This document shows positions 43,901-51,653 of a stretch of DNA of 64,000 nt, one piece after another. The position numbers and the translations under genes are program-made. Within the stretch, counting starts at the first letter, position 1. Each line of letters begins with the position of its first letter. Where the stretch lies: NCBI GenBank assembly GCA_963716685.1, contig CAVQTR010000006.1, forward strand, positions 1,208,616 through 1,272,615, read 5' to 3'. The notes under the pieces were generated by a model. It had not been told where the DNA came from. It ran no database searches and saw nothing but the letters and a program-made list of their open reading frames with translations. This stretch comes from JALYXI01 sp963716685. Its GTDB lineage: Bacteria > Acidobacteriota > Terriglobia > Bryobacterales > Bryobacteraceae.

Positions 43901-44295
43901 CCCCCGCTGCCAACACCAGCGGAAGCTACGCCGTTTCGGTGACGGCGACCGATTCCGCCAGCATCCCGGTTACGGGTGTGGCGACGGTGAAACTCGTGGT
44001 GGCCGGCGGACTGTTTATGAACAGCAACCCGTCCGGCAACTTCACCCCGGGTGTCGGCAGCGCCGCGTATCCGGGAGTCACCACCATTCAGCCGTCGGGA
44101 GGGATCGCGCCGTATACATATGCGCTCGCTTCGAATCCGACGGCTGCCGGCATCACGGTTGATCCTAATACCGGGATCGTTTCCGTGGACGCCACGGTAG
44201 CCGCCGGAGCTTACACGGTAACCGTGACCGCCACCGACAGCACCACGGGTACGCCGCTGACGGGGAGCATTACCTTCACGATCACTCTGAGCTAA
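40945..44295 (+). CDS. large secreted surface protein with Ig-like and TIGR03437-type domains
   Basis: A 1116-residue protein, Thr/Ser/Ala/Gly-rich and poor in charged residues, as expected of an exported adhesin-like protein. The signal segment (KLAGGLFALMASMGTMQATN) is followed by repeated beta-sandwich units with short cysteine pairs near the start (ALTCSTT, APGCSG, IALTCS). From about residue 590 a TIGR03437-type domain appears (NGPIIQGVSSASSFQ, then TNNQINLIAPSGISAGTVDIVV). Two putative-Ig (He_PIG-like) units close the protein: SGLLPPGLSLGASTGAITG and GITVDPNTGIVSVDATV. A weak AGGA lies ten bases before the ATG. An intrinsic terminator follows the stop at 44327. No catalytic motif is visible. 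Confidence 0.85.
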   Translation: MSIQALPFRSTKLAGGLFALMASMGTMQATNLLTATTPALTCSTTAGPGAAQTITVKSAATVSASAPITVTFAAPTGGLVVTPASAQITSTVSGSAGAGVSFSVVIAPGCSGAVANSSAPTIQFKANGVNDVLVTTGVTVTAGSSALVSSPSTIALTCSKAGSLYTPGAAKTVTITSAATGGTPFTVDTSGTPPPAWLTLNSSGGTATSGGTTFTAVAAAGCGAFSGGTTTNGSFQLLNAPAPAKVINVTLQTITVPSTPLTAAPTPASGSLTYVKGSGSPGYVDVAVSSSNPVHPFFTVDTTTLPVWLNVDSASGTAPKSIRFSSTALADTLAPGTYSATVHLTVSGYGDALVPLSMLVTNPSAHLTVQEGTTRNLTWTIGSPVPSVFMTLVSTDSPVPYTITTAGSAAPVISASLLKGLAYSFGSAIPVTFDPLVYAAAQPGTVLTGTATVTWGNPASSIVVVFNTTVQSAGATITSVAPASLPTAAPQSIISVSLIGTGFVVSTDPTQKTTVGIVVGNSIVADTNISATVINSSHMTLTFTVPVSPDTYLPFSPSGPGGSVNIGVCNPLGSSCSIPTGTVTLPISNGPIIQGVSSASSFQQVTPPALQTMAPYDLISIFGSGFCSSGGSGCASNAVLFGSPDPVTLRYPMMLSPDSAGATQRQLSVTFQTHGANPTPLGTAALLFATNNQINLIAPSGISAGTVDIVVSFGYTGHFLTSSVYPVTVRAANPGIFTVGSDGQGDAAALGANLSIVSVNNPAGMRTTASTSDTIQIYMTGLGIPNSTASNATGGGNAYAGDCVSIANYLSSLSTASGVSVSAADGAVVQSSLLDSSRLAPCMVTAPTVTVGGLPAHVTYAGWVADSIAGLYQVNATLPGRAAGTFATVSGSTFTNLLAPAQLPLVVTAGGFASQSNVSIWVAPQLAFPTLPTGAGLSGTVGVPWASSNNRFVAGQGTSTYSYAVTSGLLPPGLSLGASTGAITGTPAANTSGSYAVSVTATDSASIPVTGVATVKLVVAGGLFMNSNPSGNFTPGVGSAAYPGVTTIQPSGGIAPYTYALASNPTAAGITVDPNTGIVSVDATVAAGAYTVTVTATDSTTGTPLTGSITFTITLS

Positions 44296-44326
44296 GGGTT
44301 CGCCTTCAGTTCGAATTGCATCGCAT

Positions 44327-44357
44327 GCGGCGGGAGCTCCACTCCCGCCGCTTTTTT
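44327..44357 (+). terminator. intrinsic terminator after the 1116-residue surface protein gene
   Basis: A perfect ten-base stem (44327-44336 with 44342-44351), five-base loop, then six T residues (44352-44357). The T-tract follows only on the plus strand, so it acts for the gene ending at 44295. Its last bases overlap the stop codon of the convergent SGNH gene. Confidence 0.9.
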
Positions 44358-45566
44358 ATTGCGATGCTCCCCACGAACGGACGACTGCGCTCCGCGAAAG
44401 CAGATCACGCGCGATCGCATCCCCCACAACCTGGTGGCCGAGTTCGTTCCAGTGGCCGGAATCGCCCTGACGGATGTCCGCACCATGCAGAACTGCGTGA
44501 TGGGCGAACGTATAGTCCCGAACCGGGCCGGTGAGGCAAAGCACCGGGATTTCCTGCTCGGCTCCGAACCGCCGGACCAGGTCGTCCGCCGCATCCAGAG
44601 AATGGATGCCAATACTTCGCGCGAACGCCTTCCGTTTCGGTTCATCCGGTCCGACATTCGCGAACGAATCCACGTTCACCAGCCACAACTCCGCACCGTG
44701 GAGCCGGCATTCTTCCTGGAACCGTTTGAGCAACGCGTCTTCTATCTCGATCGTTTCCCGCATCTCCGGCCTGTCTGGTTCGTATGGAAACCAGCGGGTT
44801 TCGTTGTAAGAGAGAGCTCCCGTTCCGGACGCCGCTTCCGCCCGCCAGTGGAGACGCTCTCGCAGAGTTCCCGCCTGCGCGACAAAGTTTACCCGAGCCT
44901 GATTCACCATCCCAAGAAGCGAAAAGCGATTCACCTGGTCCAGGATCTCGTTCTTCCAGCGCAGCCGGGTCGGGTTCGGTGCGGCGGCGCGGACGGATTG
45001 GTCAGGCTCCAGCCTCCCATCTTCACGCACGCGGAAGAACGGCGTGCCGTGTGCTTCGCCAGGATAAAACTCGGGCGTATTCCGCAGCAGGTTGAACGGC
45101 GCCAGCACCAGCAATACGATCTGTGGATCGTATTGCCAGACATGATCCCGCAGCGTCAGCCATTCCTGCGCCAGTCCATAGCCCGGCACTCCGAAGTTCA
45201 GGACATCGGCATGCAAGCCGCGCGCGGTAAGTCTGCGTTCCACGACAGCCTCAAACGTTTTTTCGAGCGGGACCTGACGTGCCTCCACCTCGGAAGAACC
45301 CACCACGGCGATGCGCAGACCTTGCGAGGCCTCTCTCGCGGGCGCTCGCGATCGCGCATGCCATCGCTGTTAATACGCACGTAGGTCTCGCCCTCGGTGA
45401 CATTCCAACCCTCTGCTCCGGGCCGAAGAGCATAGCCGCGCGAGGCCTCCTGCTGATAGAGGGAGGCGTCGAAGTGCTCCCGGGCAACGCGCAGTACGCC
45501 TTCACCGCTCAGGATGAGCATCGCGATCGCGAGCCCCGCAAGGAGAATATCTCTAAAAAACGGCAT
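44356..45566 (-). pseudogene. SGNH-type hydrolase split by a frameshift near 45325
   Basis: Two frames together form one protein. The first (45566 downward) has a transmembrane start (LLAGLAIAMLILSGEGVL) and YVRINSDGMRDRERPRE, the N-terminal block of membrane-anchored SGNH hydrolases. The second continues with LRIAVVGSSEVEARQVPLEKTF, where GSS replaces the usual GDS. It ends with the D-x2-H block in GDSGHWNELGHQ. One extra base near 45325 in the run CGCAAGGTC would join them. The MBOAT gene at 45553 overlaps the start by 14 bases, so the pair matches the AlgI-AlgX/DltB-DltD style acyl-transfer module. A sequencing error or a real mutation cannot be told apart here; programmed frameshifting has no obvious slippery site. 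Confidence 0.75.
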
Positions 45567-46974
45567 AAATAAAAGGGGATTGCTGGTCGCCCGATGTCGC
45601 CAGAAGGAGCAAAGCGCCGAACGTCAACAGAACGGTGGTACCGCCCCACGCAGACCACCGGAGCCACCGCGGTCCTTCGAACAACGAGACCAGCCACCGG
45701 TCGGGACGCGTCCGTTCACAGATTTCCAGCAGCGCGTAACCAATCAGTCCGATCAGCAGAGTGCGCGGCCCTGCCCATTCCACGGTTTGATACAGCAGCG
45801 TTTGGGACGAAGCCAGGCCGCTGAAGAGATGGCCCAGAAGCCACGCGGCGTCCGATACCGAGGAAGCGCGGAAGAACACCATGGCCGCCGCAACCACATG
45901 GAACGTAAGCAGCCAGCCCAGCCAGGAGCCTGCCGTGTCCCACTCGCGGTGCCGTTTGAAAAAGCGGGCGCGGGCTTTTCCGGTCAGCGCATCGGTAATC
46001 AGAAATGTGGAGTGAAGCAGCCCAAAGATCAGGAACGTCATCCCGATGCCGTGCCAAAGGCCAATGGCGACCATATTGACGAAGATGCTGAATGCCAGCC
46101 CGGCGCGGCCGGAAGTCCGAGTCGCCATCCGGAGCGGCGTGAAGACGTAGTCGGACAGCCACGTGGTGAGCGACATGTGCCAGCGGCGCCAGTAATCGCT
46201 GATGCTGGTTGCCGAGAATGGCCGGTTGAAGTTTTCCGGTCCTTCGATGCCAAACAGCAGGCCGGTTCCAATGGCGATGTCAGTCAGCCCGGAGAAATCC
46301 GCATAGAGCTGCAATGGAAATAGATAAAAACCAAGGAGCAGCGGCGCGCCATGCAGAGTGGTTACATGCGAATACACATAAGCGACAGCCGGTCCCAGGT
46401 TGTCAGCGATCAGCAGCTTCTTTACGAAACCCCAGGCGATGCGCGGAACCGCTCTCCTGATTCGAATGCTGACCGGAGGCGCCTGCCGCAGGTAATCGTC
46501 CGGCCGTTGGATAGGGCCGGCCATGATCTGCGGAAAGAAAGCGACGTAGCCGGAGAATTCAATCAGATTGCGGGTGGGCTTGAGGTTGCCCCAGTGTACT
46601 TCCAGCACATAGCTGATTAGTTTGAACGTGTAGTAGGAAATTCCCAGCGGCATTGCGATTCCGACTAAGGTATGATCCGGGCGCAACAGCGCGGCTTTGA
46701 ACGATATGAGCCATAGTGCCAGCAGCGTTACGGTGACCGGTCCAATCCAGCCGCCGATGTTCCTGCTGCTGGCGGAAGCTATGGCCAAAGCAGCAAGAAA
46801 GGTCAGAGTGGAAATAATCGCCAGCAGGATAGCTGCCTGCAAACTCCATCCCGCATAAAAGACATACGAAATAATCAAAATAAACAAGTTTCTGGAAGGT
46901 CTCGGACACAGCCAGAACAGAGCGCAGGCTGCAGCAATAAAACAAACGAAAAAGAAGTCAGTATAAGCGAGCAT
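45553..46974 (-). CDS. MBOAT-family O-acyltransferase (AlgI/DltB-like)
   Basis: A 473-residue polytopic membrane protein. It has about ten transmembrane segments and the family blocks FNRPFSATSISDYWRRWHMSL and GLWHGIGMTFLIFG, the latter with the conserved catalytic His. MGISYYTFKLISYV-like sequence is also present (GISYYTFKLISYV). It would move an acyl group across the membrane to a cell-surface polymer. Its partner is the overlapping SGNH gene, which is frameshifted here. I use the ATG at 46974; an in-frame TTG at 47001 has no better binding site. The acceptor polymer is not identifiable, although the polysaccharide unit in this window is a candidate. Confidence 0.9.
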   Translation of the reverse strand: MLAYTDFFFVCFIAAACALFWLCPRPSRNLFILIISYVFYAGWSLQAAILLAIISTLTFLAALAIASASSRNIGGWIGPVTVTLLALWLISFKAALLRPDHTLVGIAMPLGISYYTFKLISYVLEVHWGNLKPTRNLIEFSGYVAFFPQIMAGPIQRPDDYLRQAPPVSIRIRRAVPRIAWGFVKKLLIADNLGPAVAYVYSHVTTLHGAPLLLGFYLFPLQLYADFSGLTDIAIGTGLLFGIEGPENFNRPFSATSISDYWRRWHMSLTTWLSDYVFTPLRMATRTSGRAGLAFSIFVNMVAIGLWHGIGMTFLIFGLLHSTFLITDALTGKARARFFKRHREWDTAGSWLGWLLTFHVVAAAMVFFRASSVSDAAWLLGHLFSGLASSQTLLYQTVEWAGPRTLLIGLIGYALLEICERTRPDRWLVSLFEGPRWLRWSAWGGTTVLLTFGALLLLATSGDQQSPFIYAVF

Positions 46975-47001
46975 CGGGTTTTGCCGGAAAACAGTACTCA
47001 A

Positions 47002-47393
47002 CCGGGTTCTAGTAGTAACCGGCCTAACTGCCTCAAACGTATTGCGCTATTCTCGGTGTCGCTGAGGTGTTGGACAAGTGAGGACACAAACATCAGGTAC
47101 TCTCCGTACCATCGGTGCTGATTCTGATGTTATATTTCACACACAGATTAGCTTTTACAAGGCTGCAGGCAGGGGGAACACTCTACGCGCTTCGATGGGG
47201 GCCATTCTCGATCGAGAGGGCTGTCTTAGCAGTCCGGAGTGAGTACAAGAATCGATAACTGGAATAGTTCGGATTAAACGCGAAATTTAGCTGCATTCGC
47301 AGTTATCTTTCCCATTTAGGAGATATGTCGAGATTTATCTGTCACCATCAGCGCGGCATAAGTCCGAAAGACCACCTGATACAATTCTCTGAC
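47002..47393. other. noncoding gap between MBOAT and esterase genes
   Basis: About 390 bases between divergent genes. A TATATT at 47131-47136 is the only hint of a plus-strand -10 box, without a good -35. An AGGAG two bases before an ATG at 47325 precedes an in-frame extension of the esterase, but that start would bury the signal peptide. I see no RNA gene, repeat or clear terminator. Confidence 0.4.
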
Positions 47394-48269
47394 ATGTGGA
47401 AAATGCGCGTTCTGTTCCTGTTCGTCTGTATGCCGGCGCTGGCAGCTGCGGCCACCGATCTGAAAGATGTGGAGTACGGACGGCCTGCCGGCAAGCCGCT
47501 GCTCCTCGACCTGCATGTCCCAGATGGTCCCGGTCCCTTTCCCGCCGCAATCCTGGTACATGGCGGAGGCTTTGACGAAGGAAGCAAGAGCACCAACGTC
47601 CGTCCACTCTTCCAGCCGCTTGCGGACGCCGGCTTTGCCTGGTTCAGTATCGACTACCGCATGGCGCCCGAATTTCATTTCACCGAAGCCAGTGCCGATC
47701 TCAATACTGCGATCACCTGGCTCAGGGAGCACGCCAGCGAGTATCACGTGAACCCGTCAAAGATCGTGCTAATCGGCGAATCCGCAGGCGGCTTCCTGGT
47801 GAACTACGCGGGCACGCACGAAACTCCAAAGACGCGCGTGGCTGCTGTCGTGGATTTCTACGGACCCGTGGATTACGGCAAACTGGCGGAAGAGCGGCGC
47901 GATCACCCCGATCGATTCAACATGAAGAGCATCAGCCGGCATGCGGCAAATGGCGGCGGCATTCACTTCTTCGGCGCGCAGGAACTGAACGCGGAGGGCC
48001 TGAAGAAACTGCGTGGCATCTCGCCGATCTTTGCGGTGCACAAGGGTATGCCTCCCTTCCTCGCGATTCACGGCAACAAAGACGACCAGGTCTCGTATGA
48101 TCAGTCGGTCACGATGTGTGACGCGATGCACCGGGTGGGAGCATCCTGCGAGCTAATCTCCATCGAGGGTGGAGGGCACGGAATGAGCGGATGGAAGAAC
48201 GAAGACATGCAGCACTGGAAGCCTGAGATGATCTCCTGGCTGAAGAAAACTCTTGCGCTTCAGCGTTAG
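47394..48269 (+). CDS. secreted alpha/beta-hydrolase (esterase/lipase type)
   Basis: From the ATG at 47394 this is a 291-residue protein with the signal peptide MRVLFLFVCMPALAAA at residues 4-19. The oxyanion motif LVHGGGFDEGS, the nucleophile elbow IGESAGG (Ser), an Asp in NKDDQVSY and a final His in EGGGHGMSG form a complete triad. It resembles BD-FAE/acetyl-esterase-like hydrolases that deacylate sugars or esters. A longer start at 47325 has AGGAG only two bases away, but gives a 23-residue hydrophilic head before the signal. The 3' end overlaps the convergent sensor-kinase gene by four bases. Confidence 0.85.
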   Translation: MWKMRVLFLFVCMPALAAAATDLKDVEYGRPAGKPLLLDLHVPDGPGPFPAAILVHGGGFDEGSKSTNVRPLFQPLADAGFAWFSIDYRMAPEFHFTEASADLNTAITWLREHASEYHVNPSKIVLIGESAGGFLVNYAGTHETPKTRVAAVVDFYGPVDYGKLAEERRDHPDRFNMKSISRHAANGGGIHFFGAQELNAEGLKKLRGISPIFAVHKGMPPFLAIHGNKDDQVSYDQSVTMCDAMHRVGASCELISIEGGGHGMSGWKNEDMQHWKPEMISWLKKTLALQR

Positions 48270-50116
48270 GCTGCCAGTACCGCAACCGGCAGCTTCACCA
48301 CAAACGTAGTTCCCTTTCCCGGTTCGCTGAAGAAATCGATGGTTCCGTCGTGCAGCTGCACGATTCGGAACGTCATCGCGAGGCCGATGCCCGAGCCACG
48401 CTCCTTGGTCGTGAAGTACAGGTTATAGAGCTTGTCCCGCAGCTCGGGAGAAATGCCCGGGCCGTTATCCGTAATCCTCATCTCGCCGTAATCGCCGCGC
48501 ACCGTAGATTCGATCAGCAGGGTGCCGCCGTCCGGCATCGCCTCGATCGCATTCACCACAATGTTGAGCAGTGCCTGCTTCAACAGGTCGGTGTCCACGG
48601 TGACGGCCACGGCTTCGCTTGCCTGGCGGACAGTAAGCTCAATGCCCGCTCCTTCCGCCTGCGGACGCGCCAGATCAGCAATCTCCGTAACCAAACCCTG
48701 CAGAGGAACATCGGAAAGGTTGAGCGCTACGGGCCGCGTGAAATCAAGGAACGTCTTCACCACGCGATCCAGCCGCATGATCTCGCTCGAAATCACATCC
48801 ATCTGCGGGTTGAGATCGTAATCGCCATGGCTCAGCTTCATCTTCGCCAGCTCGACATGCATCAGCATTGCATTCAGCGGGTTCTTGACTTCGTGTGCAA
48901 CGCCACCAGTTAGTTTGCTGATGGCGGAGAGCCGGTCCGCGGTCTGCAGCTGACGTCCAATCTGGCGAGTGGCTTCGGGGTCGCGCAGGCGAATGAGCAG
49001 GCCGGCCGCGCTCGCGTCCAGGAATTCCACGGAGAGCAGAGCAATGAAGAGATTGCCGTCTCCATCCACCGGATTCAGCGGCACGCGCCGGTTGCGCACA
49101 GGCCGCGCGGTCTGAATGGATTGCGCGAGCAGCAGCCCCAGCGACGTGCCCGGCGGGAACACTTCCGCCAGCGGCCTGCCGATGAGTTCGCCGCGCGGAC
49201 GCGCCAGGAAGCGGTCCACGCCGCCGGCAGCCGCGATCAGCCGCCTGTCCCGGCCAAAGATGAACACTGCGTCTTCCAGTTCGTCCAACAGGCGCTCGAA
49301 GTTGTCTTTCAGGTCGGAGATTTCCGAATGCGCGCCGCGCAGCTGTTCTCCCAGCAGACTGACTTTTGAGGCGACCACACCGAACTGATCGGCCGGAGCC
49401 TTCGCCGGCGCCACCTGCTGCAATTCGTATTCGCCGCGCGCCAACAGGTCGAGCATATGACCCAGGCGACCCAGCGGCCGGAAAGCGATGGTGGAAAAGA
49501 TGAGCGCGGCGAGTACCGAACCCAGAATCGAGGCGATCGAGATCTCCGCCTCATGCTTGAGCGCAGGCATGATTTCCATGCGAATCAGCGCCGGATCGAT
49601 GATGACGTGCACGGTGAGCACGGGCACATTGCGGCGCGCGGCCTTGTCCTCCCGCATCACATCTTCCGACACCTGAAACTTGCCTCGGTACGTTGACGGA
49701 TCCTTGCCGCGGTTCTTCAGGAGCAGCAATTTTTGCCACACTCCCGCATTCACCACGGTTTTGAAATCTTCGATCTCGGGAGCCACCTGGCCAACGCGCC
49801 GGATGTTGGTGTCCGCCAGAATCACCCCGCTGCGATCGCACACGGCGATCTCCTGCAACACGGAGTATTCCGCGAAAAGCTCGTTGATCTCGGCGATCAG
49901 CGTCTCGTTATTCTGCACGCTGGCGGCGGCTGAGAGTTTCGGATTGAGAGAGCGCCGCACGCCGCTGACCACCAGCTGGCGGATGGACTCAGAACGCCGC
50001 AGAGTGACATCAAACTGCCGTGTGATCTCATCCGACATGTCGAACGCCGAGACCCACGTGACGATCAACGCCATGATCAGAACAGACCAAAGCGTGAGTC
50101 GAAGCTGGAGCGTCAC
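48266..50116 (-). CDS. membrane sensor histidine kinase with PAS domain
   Basis: A 616-residue kinase. Two transmembrane segments (about 8-25 and 190-215) flank a periplasmic sensor region. Next comes a HAMP-like linker, then a PAS domain (about 275-390, DAVFIFGRDRRLIAAAGG). The HisKA phosphoacceptor His lies in LTGGVAHEVKNPLNAM near 404. HATPase boxes follow: NIVVNAIEAMP near 522, ITDNGPGISPEL and ERGSGIGLAMTF. No cognate response regulator is next to it. The GTG start lies 13 bases after the quinone oxidoreductase stop, so it is probably the last gene of the long minus-strand unit that begins with the ECF sigma factor. The signal it senses is not visible. Confidence 0.92.
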   Translation of the reverse strand: MTLQLRLTLWSVLIMALIVTWVSAFDMSDEITRQFDVTLRRSESIRQLVVSGVRRSLNPKLSAAASVQNNETLIAEINELFAEYSVLQEIAVCDRSGVILADTNIRRVGQVAPEIEDFKTVVNAGVWQKLLLLKNRGKDPSTYRGKFQVSEDVMREDKAARRNVPVLTVHVIIDPALIRMEIMPALKHEAEISIASILGSVLAALIFSTIAFRPLGRLGHMLDLLARGEYELQQVAPAKAPADQFGVVASKVSLLGEQLRGAHSEISDLKDNFERLLDELEDAVFIFGRDRRLIAAAGGVDRFLARPRGELIGRPLAEVFPPGTSLGLLLAQSIQTARPVRNRRVPLNPVDGDGNLFIALLSVEFLDASAAGLLIRLRDPEATRQIGRQLQTADRLSAISKLTGGVAHEVKNPLNAMLMHVELAKMKLSHGDYDLNPQMDVISSEIMRLDRVVKTFLDFTRPVALNLSDVPLQGLVTEIADLARPQAEGAGIELTVRQASEAVAVTVDTDLLKQALLNIVVNAIEAMPDGGTLLIESTVRGDYGEMRITDNGPGISPELRDKLYNLYFTTKERGSGIGLAMTFRIVQLHDGTIDFFSEPGKGTTFVVKLPVAVLAA

Positions 50117-50129
50117 TGAGAGCGCTGCA

Positions 50130-51098
50130 CTAAGGGATCAGCAGCAGCTTGCCTGCCGTGCCTCGCCCTTCCAGATCGCGGTGTGCCTGCGCGGCTTCAG
50201 CCAGGGGATACGTGCCATCGATGCGCACCTGCAGTTTCCCGGAGTCGATCCACTTCAGCACATCGCCCGCGCGCCAGAGCAGGTCTTCCCGCGTGGCACA
50301 GTAGTGCGCGAGGGTGGGCCGCGTCAAAAACAAGGAGCCTTTCTGATTCAGCAGCAGCGGATCGAAGGGGGCCACCGCCCCGCTCGACTGCCCGAAGAGC
50401 ACCATCATGCCGCGTGGACGAATCGCGTCGAGACCCTTAGGGAAAGTAGACTTGCCGACCGAGTCATAAATCACGTCGACGCCGCGGTTCTCAGTCAGAC
50501 GCTTCACCTCGGTCACAAAGTCCTGGCGGGTGTAGAAAATCACTTCATCGCATCCGGCGGCCCTTGTCAATTCGGCCTTTTCGTCGGTTGACACCGTGCC
50601 GAACACGCGCGCGCCCAGCATCTTCGCCATCTGCACCACCAGCCTGCCGGTGCCGCCGGCGGCCGCATGCACCAAGGCAGTGTCGCCCGCCTTTAAGGGG
50701 AACGCGGAGTGGGTCAGATAGTGCGCGGTCATGCCCTGCAACATGGCCGCGGCAGCCGTTTTGGCATCCACATGATCGGGAAGCTTCACCAGATTCCACG
50801 CGGGCACCACCGCATACTCTGCGTAGGAACCGCGCGTCATGGCGTAAGCCACGCGGTCCCCCATCGCTACTTCCGTCACTCCCTCGCCCACCGCGGCCAC
50901 CGTCCCGGCCGCTTCCTGACCCAGGGTCACCGGAAAATCCGCCTTGTAAAGCCCGGTGCGGAAGTATACGTCGATAAAATTGACACCCGTGGCTTCGATC
51001 TTCACCACGGCCTGACCGGGGCCGGCTGTCGGCATCGGCACTTCGGTCACTTCCATCTGCTCGGGGCCGCCGAGTTGTTTCACCAGAATTTGTTTCAT
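50130..51098 (-). CDS. NADPH:quinone oxidoreductase (zinc-free MDR family)
   Basis: The true start is the ATG at 51098, giving 322 residues; the open frame to 51377 is antisense to the neighbour. It starts MKQILVKQLGGPEQMEVTEV and has GVNFIDVYFRTGLY, LGQEAAGTVAAVGEGV and the nucleotide-binding VHAAAGGTGRLVVQMAKMLGA, all typical of the zinc-free Qor subgroup. It reduces quinones with NADPH in the cytosol. ATGA at 51098-51095 joins it to the stop of the preceding hypothetical gene, and the sensor kinase follows after 13 bases. The exact substrate is unknown. Confidence 0.93.
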   Translation of the reverse strand: MKQILVKQLGGPEQMEVTEVPMPTAGPGQAVVKIEATGVNFIDVYFRTGLYKADFPVTLGQEAAGTVAAVGEGVTEVAMGDRVAYAMTRGSYAEYAVVPAWNLVKLPDHVDAKTAAAAMLQGMTAHYLTHSAFPLKAGDTALVHAAAGGTGRLVVQMAKMLGARVFGTVSTDEKAELTRAAGCDEVIFYTRQDFVTEVKRLTENRGVDVIYDSVGKSTFPKGLDAIRPRGMMVLFGQSSGAVAPFDPLLLNQKGSLFLTRPTLAHYCATREDLLWRAGDVLKWIDSGKLQVRIDGTYPLAEAAQAHRDLEGRGTAGKLLLIP

Positions 51099-51646
51099 GA
51101 GTGTGTAAGTTGCCGGATGGCCCGGCGGGCATGTACTGACGTTGCGTAGATTAACAGATACAGCAAAGTGAACGGGAACAGCACCAGACGCGCAATGGTA
51201 CGCACGGCGCCCGCGCCCGCCAGACCGGAGCGGAAGCGAGCAAACTCCCAAACGGTAGAGGCGTGCTCCCGGTCCAACCACACATAATCGCCGTTTTCGT
51301 TCAGCATGAACACGGCAGCGGGAACGCGCCACGCGAGCATCCACTTCCATTTGGTCATGATCGGCTCGGCCGAGCAAATCATGCCGAGCACCTGATAATT
51401 GTTGCTCCGGAGTTCGCGATAGAGCGTGTTGCGCGCGCCGGGCGTCGTGTAATCCGCTACGCGATACACCTTGCCGGTGAGTCCCGCGGGAACCCCGCCG
51501 AAGCAGGTCACCAGATCCATGGGAACCTGGCCGAATGCGTTCACCAGGTGCGGAACCACGCCTTCAATCAGAGAGCGCGAACCGCTTTCCACCAGAAGAA
51601 TGCGCTGGACATCCGGGCGGCGATTGGGCCGGAAAAAATACCGCAC
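51095..51646 (-). CDS. hypothetical protein with C-terminal membrane helix
   Basis: A 183-residue protein from a GTG at 51646, eight bases past the end of the large membrane-protein gene; CAGGA overlaps the start. It has a Rossmann-like beginning (RILLVESGSRSLIEGVVPHL) and a C-terminal hydrophobic stretch, LVLFPFTLLYLLIYA, that should anchor it to the membrane. I do not recognise the family; sequence such as MTKWKWMLAWRVPAAVFMLNENGDYVWLD is unfamiliar. Its position next to the polytopic protein suggests an accessory factor, perhaps in glycan transfer, but that is speculation. It is coupled to the quinone reductase by ATGA. Confidence 0.6.
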   Translation of the reverse strand: MRYFFRPNRRPDVQRILLVESGSRSLIEGVVPHLVNAFGQVPMDLVTCFGGVPAGLTGKVYRVADYTTPGARNTLYRELRSNNYQVLGMICSAEPIMTKWKWMLAWRVPAAVFMLNENGDYVWLDREHASTVWEFARFRSGLAGAGAVRTIARLVLFPFTLLYLLIYATSVHARRAIRQLTHS

Positions 51647-51653
51647 TCCTGCA

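Noticed and set aside
45300..45350. Programmed frameshifting in the SGNH gene
   Set aside because: No slippery heptamer or downstream pseudoknot is visible; a mutation or sequencing error is simpler.
47325..47393. Longer start of the esterase with AGGAG two bases upstream
   Set aside because: Spacing is too short and the hydrophilic head would precede a normal signal peptide.
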